DNA of 14,025 nucleotides from NCBI GenBank assembly GCA_004356385.1, contig SMXL01000011.1, forward strand, positions 1 to 14,025. Direction: 5' to 3'. A program made the translations under genes and the position numbers. This document shows, in pieces, positions 1 to 6,194 of this stretch (within the stretch, counting starts at the first letter, position 1; every line of letters begins with the position of its first letter). The notes beneath the pieces were generated by a model. The model was given only the letters and a program-made list of their open reading frames with translations, was not told where the DNA came from and did no database searches. The stretch is from Bacteroidota bacterium (GTDB lineage: Bacteria; Bacteroidota; Rhodothermia; Rhodothermales; UBA10348).

Positions 1-1821
1 CCCGTTAGGAATGACGGTGTCCGCCCTACCGATTAAGCCGCCAGAAATATTCCTGACTACGTTATGGTGCCGGGAATCTGAGAACTTAATCTGAACGGAA
101 GCGGTCCTCCAACCGGGGATTCGGGTCCCAATCGAAACAAAGCCGGTCTGTTCATGGAAGTAATCAAAGTAATCTGGTTGGGAAGCGAGTACACTGAGTG
201 AATTCAGAAACCGGCCCTGAATGTCAGATCTGTACCGCCGTGGCACGTGATCCAGATAACCAACTTCAATCCAGGTTCGCCGACCCAACCGAAGGTCCCC
301 GCCGTAGGTCAAATCCTTTCGAGCAGTTTGATAGCCGGCTCGCCCAGTAAGCACCATGCCGCTTCCTAGATCGAGCCCTAGATCTCCGCCGAGGTGCCAT
401 CCTTCGACTTGGTTGTGCCAGGCGGCGGGTTCAAAATTTAGCCGGACGTTTTTGGGCAGAAATGAACCAGATCGACCGCCATCTCGCCGATCGCGATTTC
501 GGCCTTCGGTGCCATCGGATGAACCGGCAGTCATGTTAACGAATCGAGCGAGCAAGCCCCTGGGCTTGAATGATTTTTCGAGTGTCATCGTACTGTCTAT
601 CGTCTCATAGGCCGCGCGTTCGTCCACCGTCAATGGAATAGCCAGATCTTCTAGTTTGGCAATCTCCATGGTTGAAATCAGCGTCGAGTCTGCCGCAACG
701 ATATCATTCGACTCGTACAGTGAATCCGGTAATTCGACGTTCAACTCAAAATCAGACAGACGGGTAAACTGCTCTATATAGAAGGTGGGGAACGACAATA
801 ATCCGCCGAACGAAATGTCCAGCGCTATGCTCGAGCGAAGATCAACGGGAAGCCAGACGTCGGATCCAAACCGTGAAAACTGCTGCCGGTACCGAACAGT
901 CAATTTTTTAATTGGAGGCGGAAAAAGGAACGCCGCGCCCGGTTCAAGCTCCGCCGAAAGAAGTGCATACACGCTATCCAGGACTGCGACAGATCCGATA
1001 AAACCGCTTCCCAACTTCGAGCGCGGCCTGACATCGATATCGTATACCAGCTGATCGTCAATTGCTCGCGTTCCCGACAAGGAAAAGATGTAGTAGGAGA
1101 GGGCATCTTTATTCGTCACACCCATAATCGTGTGTCCTGCAACCTCTATGTCGTCATCATAAAGGTTATTCATGAATAGAGCGGCGGGCAGAAGCTCGTC
1201 GATTTCCATGTTGGCAGTCTGCTTCTGATCGAGACTGATCTCGCGTATTCCCCGCTCCTTGTCCCAAAACGCAAGTGTACTGCTTTCCCAAATGGATACG
1301 ATTCCCGTATCGTTCTCCATACGAAATCGATTGTACGCCTTGACCTTGTACGTTTCGAAAGATTCGCGCCAGCGCCGCTTTTCTTCGATAACACGGCGCA
1401 TGATGTTGATGGCTGGATTCTCTCCAGTGATCAAGATTTCAGGTAAGTCAAGACGCGAGGGTGAAAGCGCGAAACGAATCGGATTAGGGGGAGCAGAACG
1501 AAATGTTCGAGTGCTGCTCAGATAGCCGATGAATCGGACAATTACGGTCACCGGAAATTCAGAGATGAAGATTGAAAAATCCCCGTCCTCGTTTGCGATC
1601 GTTCCCACAAACTGACCTTCGATCTGAATCGTTGCGCCGGGAAGCACGTCGTCTGTGCCTGCGCTCACGACCGAGCCCGAAACTGTCCCCGACCGATCCT
1701 GAGTTTGAGCCTTGTCGGCTGTCATGACGATCAGGCCGAGTACGAGAATAAGCCTCCGGATAAACTTTCCCTTCCAGGTTGTGTGATCGGCCGGGTCCTT
1801 GTGCGGTAACTTTCGGTTCAT
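1..1821 (-). CDS. DUF5686 / carboxypeptidase-regulatory-like domain outer-membrane protein (C-terminal part beyond window)
   Basis: The minus-strand frame is open for 607 codons from ATG at 1821 to base 1 without a stop, so the C-terminal part lies outside the window. An in-frame TAA sits directly before the ATG, which fixes the start as the first possible one. The N-terminus has a basic stretch and then a hydrophobic segment (RRLILVLGLIVMTADKAQTQ, about residues 22-41), a likely signal peptide. Residues about 45-110 look like a CarboxypepD_reg-like beta-sandwich: SGTVSGSVVSAG, LPGATIQIEG, GTIANEDGDFSI and a final RFIGY. The segment beginning INIMRRVIEEKRRWRESFE, then YKVKAYNRFRME, matches the start of the DUF5686 region common in Bacteroidota outer-membrane proteins. 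The later part alternates aromatic and polar residues, as in outer-membrane beta-barrels. The function of DUF5686 proteins is not known. I see no Shine-Dalgarno sequence. Family recognition is from memory of motifs. Confidence 0.85.
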   Translation of the reverse strand, partial: MNRKLPHKDPADHTTWKGKFIRRLILVLGLIVMTADKAQTQDRSGTVSGSVVSAGTDDVLPGATIQIEGQFVGTIANEDGDFSIFISEFPVTVIVRFIGYLSSTRTFRSAPPNPIRFALSPSRLDLPEILITGENPAINIMRRVIEEKRRWRESFETYKVKAYNRFRMENDTGIVSIWESSTLAFWDKERGIREISLDQKQTANMEIDELLPAALFMNNLYDDDIEVAGHTIMGVTNKDALSYYIFSLSGTRAIDDQLVYDIDVRPRSKLGSGFIGSVAVLDSVYALLSAELEPGAAFLFPPPIKKLTVRYRQQFSRFGSDVWLPVDLRSSIALDISFGGLLSFPTFYIEQFTRLSDFELNVELPDSLYESNDIVAADSTLISTMEIAKLEDLAIPLTVDERAAYETIDSTMTLEKSFKPRGLLARFVNMTAGSSDGTEGRNRDRRDGGRSGSFLPKNVRLNFEPAAWHNQVEGWHLGGDLGLDLGSGMVLTGRAGYQTARKDLTYGGDLRLGRRTWIEVGYLDHVPRRYRSDIQGRFLNSLSVLASQPDYFDYFHEQTGFVSIGTRIPGWRTASVQIKFSDSRHHNVVRNISGGLIGRADTVIPNG

Positions 1822-1976
1822 TTACTCGGCATAAGATGTTAGCCGGGAGAGAGTCATTTTTAGCTATGGTAAAGACGCGGCGGTGATCTGGCTGCTGGTC
1901 CATTTTGATAACATGGTACGAGAACAGAACGCCGTGTTACACCATCGCCGAAAATCCTAAGAGCCCTTCAGCGAGA

Positions 1977-2216
1977 TCAGTTGATTTCCACGATACCGAG
2001 AAACGCGATCACGTCGCTGATGAATTTCTCTGGTCTTTGATAGTGAACGCCGTGGCCGGTGTCTTGGTAGATTGAGTGGGTAATCAAGCTGGGGAATTTC
2101 TTCTTGAGTTCCCGGATTCCGTCTGTCATTTTATAAAAATCATCATCGCCCACAGGATCAAAGATGAGCGTTGGAACAGAAAGACTGCGAAGGGCAATTT
2201 TCGGATCATTTTGCAT
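1977..2216 (-). pseudogene. Alpha/beta hydrolase, C-terminal remnant
   Basis: Only the last ~80 residues of an alpha/beta-hydrolase fold are present. The piece starts near QNDPKIALRSLSVPTLIFD, the strand that typically precedes the acid residue. It continues through GDDDFYKMTDGI, which carries the likely catalytic Asp, and ends with the catalytic-His motif DTGHGVHYQRPEKFI and a final helix before TGA at 1977-1979. The nucleophile elbow (GxSxG) and the whole N-terminal two thirds are missing. The frame can be read back to a GTG at 2231 and is closed just beyond by an in-frame TAG. Upstream DNA instead encodes an M20 peptidase on the other strand, so the gene is broken rather than naturally short. 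It could still be transcribed but should not make a working hydrolase. Confidence 0.75.
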
Positions 2217-2840
2217 GGGAAGCAGGCCCACGGATCTGCCCCCTGGCTAGGAATCGATCCTATCGTGACCGCCGCCCAGATCGTGAACAATCTCCAGACG
2301 ATTGTCAGTCGGAGTCTCAAACTAACCAAAGCGGCTGCCGTCGTGACCGTCGGATCTATTCATGGCGGTGTTCGCTCCAATATCATTCCGGAAGAACTCG
2401 AAATGCTCGGAACCATTCGCACATTCGACACCGAAATGCGCCAGAAGCTGCACGAACGTTTTCGAACCATTGTAAACAGTACGGCCACTTCCAACGGGGC
2501 TACGGCAGATATCGAACTTCCGTACAGCGCGCACTATCCGGTAACGTATAACGACCCAACACTGACGGAAAAGATGCTCCCAACGCTCGAACGAACTGCC
2601 GGGAAGGAAAATCTTGAACTGATCGACGCCATAACAGGTGCAGAAGATTTTTCGTTTTTCGCTAACGAAGTCCCAGGACTCTTCCTGTTTATAGGCGGAA
2701 AACCGCTCGACGTGCCTAAGGAAGTCAAGGTCTCTCACCACACGCCCGACTTCTATATCGACGAGTCAGGAATGAAGCTCGGAGTGCGAACACTGCTTAA
2801 CCTCACCCTCGATTATATGGAGATGGGATCGATTCAGTAG
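2199..2840 (+). pseudogene. M20-family amidohydrolase/peptidase, C-terminal half remnant
   Basis: The coding similarity begins at FRIILHGKQAHGSAPW, the start of the dimerisation (lid) domain of M20D amidohydrolases. It continues through GIDPIVTAAQIVNNLQTIVS, GGVRSNIIPEELEMLGTIRTF and GAEDFSFFANEVPG to the C-terminal metal-ligand region SHHTPDFYIDESG, ending at TAG 2838-2840. The N-terminal half, which holds the HxD, Asp and Glu-Glu metal-binding motifs, is absent. An ATG at 2076 keeps the frame open upstream, but 2076-2198 is the antisense of the alpha/beta hydrolase remnant and has no M20 similarity. A protein started there would be a chance chimera. Relatives are hippurate or indole-acetyl-amino-acid type hydrolases. 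Without most metal ligands, activity is not expected. Confidence 0.75.
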
Positions 2841-2929
2841 GCCGTTCGAACGCACTGAAATCCCTTCACCGATATGTAATGCTCGGATCAACTTGGGAGT
2901 AGAATTCGGTCACAGTGAGGAGAACTTCC

Positions 2930-2968
2930 ATGGATCGGCCTCGTACAGAACCTCCTATTAACCGGTAG
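2930..2968 (+). CDS. Possible 12-codon upstream ORF before the Cys leader
   Basis: ATG at 2930 is preceded at a good distance by GAGGAG (2917-2922), the best Shine-Dalgarno sequence in this region. The frame encodes MDRPRTEPPINR and ends with TAG at 2966-2968, 13 nt before the first ATG of the Cys-rich leader, which has no ribosome-binding site of its own. Translation of this ORF could deliver ribosomes to the leader by re-initiation. It is too short to support by codon statistics and may be chance. Confidence 0.25.
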   Translation: MDRPRTEPPINR

Positions 2969-2981
2969 CCGACCAATTTTC

Positions 2982-3089
2982 ATGTTTTTTCCTCTTCACA
3001 TGCATTGCTGCTGTTGCATGGTCGCCTGTTGTTGTCAGGGCGACCGGAGAGGTGTACGCAGGTACAGCAAGCGATGTAGCAATATTTAG
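2982..3089 (+). CDS. Cysteine-rich regulatory leader peptide
   Basis: A 35-codon ORF (29 codons if started at ATG 3000) contains MHCCCCMVACCCQ: four consecutive Cys codons (3006-3017) and three more (3027-3035). One further Cys lies at 3075-3077 and the stop is TAG at 3087-3089. Eight Cys in such a short peptide directly ahead of a terminator and a cysteine synthase fits a leader whose translation senses charged tRNA-Cys, like the His and Trp leaders of enteric his and trp operons. Polycysteine upstream ORFs with a cysteine-sensing role are also known in mycobacteria. Start choice is open: ATGs at 2982, 3000 and 3018 share the frame, and none has a clear Shine-Dalgarno. The peptide itself is probably without function. 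Confidence 0.75.
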   Translation: MFFPLHMHCCCCMVACCCQGDRRGVRRYSKRCSNI

Positions 3090-3123
3090 TCTACGCTTTT
3101 AATGCTGAACCATTCACTTGTGC

Positions 3124-3157
3124 AGCCCCTCCTGAGATCTTCAGAGAGGGGCTTTTT
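3124..3157 (+). terminator. Rho-independent terminator/attenuator before the cysteine synthase gene
   Basis: The 5' arm AGCCCCTC (3124-3131) pairs fully with GAGGGGCT (3146-3153), and CTGA (3132-3135) pairs with TCAG (3141-3144). This gives 12 base pairs with one bulged A and a 5-nt loop, followed by a T run (3153-3157). It lies between the Cys leader stop codon (3089) and the cysteine synthase ATG (3183), so readthrough must be regulated for the operon to be expressed. Confidence 0.85.
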
Positions 3158-3182
3158 AGTTCGACCACTTTGTCAAACGTCC

Positions 3183-4160
3183 ATGGCCACACTTACACAG
3201 AATCTAACGCGCGACAAGAGGCTCCAAAGACAAAGCGCCCATCCTGCGGTGACCGAAATCGTGAGTCACATTGGCGGGACGCCGCTTATTGAGCTGCCCA
3301 GCATCACATTCGGCCTACCGAAACAGATCTCCGTTCTGGCAAAAGCAGAATTCATGAACCCCGGCGGCTCGGTGAAAGCCCGCCCGGCCTGGCGCATCAT
3401 GCAGGAGGGCATTCGTACGGGTGCGCTGACCCGGGAAAAAATTCTCATTGACGCCACGAGTGGGAACACTGGCATCGCTTACGCCTTGCTTGGTGCAGCG
3501 TTGGATCTGCGAATCCTTCTGGTCATGCCTGCCAATGCCTCTGAGTCGCGAAAGCAAATCGTGAAAGCCTTTGGCGCTGAACTTGAACTGAGCGATCCGA
3601 AAGAGCTCACGGACGGCGCGCAAAGGCGTGTCCGGGATCTTGTGAGCCGCGACCCCGAACGATACTTTTACGCCGACCAGTACAATAATCCGGCTAACTG
3701 GAGGGCACATTACGACACGACGGGCAAGGAGATTCTGACGCAGACCGAAGGGCGCGTTACCCATTTCGTCGCTTCGCTTGGTACGACCGGAACGTTCACA
3801 GGAGTTGCACGCCGTCTCAGATTGCACAAACCCGATGTGCGATGTATCGCCGTACAGCCGGACTCGCCCCTGCACGGGATAGAAGGAGTAAAGCACCTCG
3901 AGACTGCCCTCCTCGTACCTGGGATCTTCGATGCTCGTCTCGTTGATGAGGAGTTATGCGTCTCGACCGAAGAAGCACAGGCGATGACACGGCGATTGGC
4001 CCGTGAGGAGGGCTTGCTCGTCGGAATTTCTTCGGGGGCCAATGTGGTTGCGAGTCTCCGTGTAGCGGAGCGCCTCAGCGAGGGTACTGTCATAACAGTA
4101 CTCTGTGACGACGGAACACACTATCTCGGCGAATCCTTTTGGGAAGAACCCTCTCCGTAA
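3183..4160 (+). CDS. cysM: PLP-dependent cysteine synthase (CysM type, probably carrier-protein dependent)
   Basis: This is a 325-residue fold-type II PLP enzyme of normal length. It replaces the activated hydroxyl of a serine derivative with sulfur to form cysteine. Visible motifs are HIGGTPLIEL (29-38), the PLP-lysine segment NPGGSVKARPA with Lys65, the substrate loop TSGNTG (92-97), the phosphate-binding GTTGT (200-204), and GISSGAN (281-287). The residue after the Schiff-base lysine is Ala, where most relatives have Asp (SVKDR). The frame is open to ATG 3102, but that start would put the terminator hairpin inside the gene. ATG 3183 gives MATLTQNLTR and the expected N-terminus, so I chose it. 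The stop overlaps the next start by 1 nt. Linkage to a JAMM protease and a carrier/E1 gene suggests that the sulfur donor is a carrier thiocarboxylate rather than free sulfide, as for mycobacterial CysM with CysO. The amino-acid co-substrate (O-acetyl- or O-phosphoserine) cannot be told from sequence alone. Confidence 0.92.
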   Translation: MATLTQNLTRDKRLQRQSAHPAVTEIVSHIGGTPLIELPSITFGLPKQISVLAKAEFMNPGGSVKARPAWRIMQEGIRTGALTREKILIDATSGNTGIAYALLGAALDLRILLVMPANASESRKQIVKAFGAELELSDPKELTDGAQRRVRDLVSRDPERYFYADQYNNPANWRAHYDTTGKEILTQTEGRVTHFVASLGTTGTFTGVARRLRLHKPDVRCIAVQPDSPLHGIEGVKHLETALLVPGIFDARLVDEELCVSTEEAQAMTRRLAREEGLLVGISSGANVVASLRVAERLSEGTVITVLCDDGTHYLGESFWEEPSP

Positions 4161-4600
4161 TGCTAACACACAACGACATACTCGACGCCATCCGAAAGCA
4201 CGGCACGGACACGTATCCAGAGGAGTGTTGCGGTTTCTTGCTTGGGAGTATGACGGCGGACGGCAACTACATTGTGGCAGTAATACCAGTTAGGAACCGA
4301 CTAGAAACGAATCGTAATCGACGTTTCTCCATTTCAGCAGACGATTTTCAGGATGCGGATCTTGCTGCACGCGAGAAGGGCTGGGACATCGTTGGCTTCT
4401 ATCATTCTCACCCGGACCATCCGGCCGAACCATCTGCCGCAGACCTTTCTGAAGCGACATTTCCAGGTTACACGTATATCATTGTTTCCGTCATTGATCA
4501 TCGCCCGCAAGAGGTCACAGCATGGTCTCTTGCGCCGGACCGATCAAGATTCGAAACCGAACCGATTGAAATCATTTCAGAAATACCTGTGACACCATGA
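4160..4600 (+). CDS. JAMM/Mov34-MPN metalloprotease (Mec-like)
   Basis: This 146-residue protein has a complete JAMM zinc-protease signature. Glu22 lies in YPEECCGFLLG, followed by H82-S-H84, seven residues, S92, two residues and D95 (HSHPDHPAEPSAAD). Such proteins cleave after the C-terminal Gly-Gly of ubiquitin-like proteins. The mycobacterial relative Mec removes the newly made Cys from the sulfur carrier CysO. The start is ATG 4160, which overlaps the cysteine synthase stop (TAATG). A longer frame from 4139 would run into the upstream gene and lacks support. The last 4 nt overlap the start of the carrier/E1 fusion (ATGA). Two roles are possible here: release of Cys from the carrier, and release of the carrier from the fusion protein encoded next door. 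The second role is my inference. No signal peptide, so it acts in the cytoplasm. Confidence 0.92.
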   Translation: MLTHNDILDAIRKHGTDTYPEECCGFLLGSMTADGNYIVAVIPVRNRLETNRNRRFSISADDFQDADLAAREKGWDIVGFYHSHPDHPAEPSAADLSEATFPGYTYIIVSVIDHRPQEVTAWSLAPDRSRFETEPIEIISEIPVTP

Positions 4601-6069
4601 CAACGAGCAAATACACCCGGACTCCCATCCACATTCCTGCACCGTTGAGATCATACACCGATGGGCAGACCATTATAAAGGTACAGGGGAACTCCGTAGG
4701 CGATGCACTCGATGATCTTACCCGGCAATTCCCCGTGCTGAAGCAGCATCTGTTCGACGAAGAGGGTGCGCTCAGATCGTTTGTGAACATCTATCTAAAT
4801 GACGAGGACATTCGCTATTTGGGGCATATTTCGACCCTGCTTAGCGAGGACGACGAGCTTTCCATTGTACCGTCGATTGCTGGTGGCTGTCCGGAAACCC
4901 TCTCGACCGCGGATATCCGCCTGTCACCAGAAGAACTGCGTCGCTACCAGCGCCATCTAATCCTGCCCGAAGTGGGTGTTGAAGGTCAGACCAAGTTGAA
5001 GGCTGCCTCGGTGCTGATCGTCGGGGTGGGAGGATTGGGATCACCGCTCGGCCTATATCTTGCGGCTGCCGGAGTAGGTCGAATTGGGCTCGTGGACTTC
5101 GATATAGTCGAGGAATCGAATCTACAGCGCCAAGTGCTTCACGGCGTGAACGATGTGGGACGGTCGAAGCTGGCATCGGCTCGTGACCGGATTCGCGACG
5201 TCAACGAATTCTTGACGATCGACCTTCATGAGACGCGTCTGACCAGCGAAAACGCGATCGACATCATTTCCGACTACGACCTGGTTGCCGACGGAACGGA
5301 CAATTTCCCGACGCGCTTTCTGGTGAATGACGCCTGCGTACTTACAGGAACGCCCAACGTCTACGCGTCGATCTTTCGCTTCGACGGTCAAGTATCGGTC
5401 TTCGGCATGCCCAATGGTCCTTGCTACCGATGCCTTTATCCCGAACCGCCGCCGCCTGGACTCGTGCCTTCGTGTGCCGAGGGGGGAGTCCTGGGCGTTC
5501 TACCAGGCCTTGTCGGAACGCTTCAGGCCAACGAAGTCATCAAATTGATCCTGGGAATTGGAGAGCCGCTTATCGGCAGGCTTCTGCTGATCGATGCTCT
5601 GACAACGAAATTTCGTACGCTCATCGTCCGAAAAGACGATGATTGCCCGGTTTGCGGAACACATCCGACGGTCAAGGCGCTTATCGACTACGAGGAGTTC
5701 TGCGGCATCGGAGCCGACTCTGGCCTGACAAGTGAGGTCCAATCGGTGCCTGAGATAACCGTTTTCGAGCTCGACGAGCTGAGAAAGAAGCACCGCGCAC
5801 CGTTTGTCCTCGATGTAAGGAAACCGTTTGAAGCTGAAATCGCCGACCTGGGTGCAGACCAGTTGATTCCGGTTGAAGAGCTTTCTGACCGTCTCGGAGA
5901 GATTCGTGCTAAACCAGACAGCGAGATCGTAGTTCATTGCCGTTCAGGAGCGCGTTCGGCGCAGGCAGTGAGCATTTTACTGGAGAACGGATTTGACAAA
6001 GCCATAAACCTGAAGGGCGGCATACGAGCTTGGAGAGAGGAAATCGATTCGACCGTGTTGGAGTACTGA
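4597..6069 (+). CDS. Ubiquitin-like sulfur carrier (CysO/MoaD-ThiS type) - MoeB/ThiF E1 - rhodanese fusion
   Basis: Three domains are joined in 490 residues. Residues 1-97 are a ubiquitin-like sulfur carrier with the expected hydrophobic pattern and ending SIVPSIAGG, with Gly96-Gly97 followed at once by Cys98. Residues about 108-370 are a ThiF/MoeB-type adenylating enzyme: nucleotide loop GVGGLGS (143-149), DFDIVEESNLQRQ with Arg178, DGTDN (232-236), zinc cysteines C276/C279 and C350/C353, and the possible acceptor Cys293 in PSCAEGG. Residues about 385-485 are a rhodanese with active-site loop CRSGARS starting at Cys448. The E1 should adenylate the carrier Gly and the rhodanese should pass on sulfur to make the thiocarboxylate. 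Automatic annotation would probably say molybdopterin-synthase adenylyltransferase, but the operon points to cysteine synthesis. The carrier cannot be charged while its Gly-Gly is internal, so processing after Gly97 is expected. Translation is coupled to the JAMM gene by ATGA. Confidence 0.9.
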   Translation: MTTSKYTRTPIHIPAPLRSYTDGQTIIKVQGNSVGDALDDLTRQFPVLKQHLFDEEGALRSFVNIYLNDEDIRYLGHISTLLSEDDELSIVPSIAGGCPETLSTADIRLSPEELRRYQRHLILPEVGVEGQTKLKAASVLIVGVGGLGSPLGLYLAAAGVGRIGLVDFDIVEESNLQRQVLHGVNDVGRSKLASARDRIRDVNEFLTIDLHETRLTSENAIDIISDYDLVADGTDNFPTRFLVNDACVLTGTPNVYASIFRFDGQVSVFGMPNGPCYRCLYPEPPPPGLVPSCAEGGVLGVLPGLVGTLQANEVIKLILGIGEPLIGRLLLIDALTTKFRTLIVRKDDDCPVCGTHPTVKALIDYEEFCGIGADSGLTSEVQSVPEITVFELDELRKKHRAPFVLDVRKPFEAEIADLGADQLIPVEELSDRLGEIRAKPDSEIVVHCRSGARSAQAVSILLENGFDKAINLKGGIRAWREEIDSTVLEY

Positions 6070-6194
6070 GCGGGTCTTCCTGCGCCCCGACAGTCTGTCT
6101 CAACCGAACGGAGCACGAGGGATTCAGCTCGGGGCTAATCGAATTGATCACGCCAGTGCTTGTGCGGGCATCCAAGCTTGATGAGGATTCCGAA

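Larger units (their letters stand above)
2916..3159 (+). promoter_or_regulatory. Cysteine-responsive attenuation leader of the cysteine operon (putative)
   Basis: The leader contains, in order: a possible 12-codon upstream ORF; a short ORF with Cys codon runs at 3006-3017 and 3027-3035; small hairpins whose loops hold those Cys codons (2999-3004 with 3015-3020; 3020-3026 with 3039-3045); a hairpin at 3053-3057/3062-3066; and an intrinsic terminator at 3124-3157. The cysteine synthase starts 23 nt after the terminator. A possible antiterminator pairs 3046-3052 (GGAGAGG) with 3126-3132 (CCCCTCC), with one mismatch, and would destroy the terminator stem. A ribosome stalled at the Cys codons would leave 3046-3052 free. 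A ribosome that finishes the ORF at 3089 would let the terminator form. The elements are visible; the mechanism is inferred. I could not assign a promoter upstream. Confidence 0.7.

Noticed and set aside
1559..1903. 114-codon minus-strand frame over the start of the DUF5686 gene
   Set aside because: It is a different frame of the same strand; the DUF5686 frame carries the signal peptide and domain motifs.
2076..2198. ATG 2076 as a true start of the M20 protein
   Set aside because: This stretch is the antisense of the alpha/beta hydrolase remnant and has no M20 motifs; the metal-binding half is missing, so the frame is open by chance.
2916..3159. SAM riboswitch or T-box in the cysteine operon leader
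   Set aside because: I saw neither the T-box antiterminator consensus nor SAM-I core elements, and the Cys codon runs give a simpler explanation.
3102..3182. Longer start (ATG 3102) for the cysteine synthase
   Set aside because: It would place the terminator hairpin inside the coding region and adds 27 residues without family resemblance; ATG 3183 fits better.
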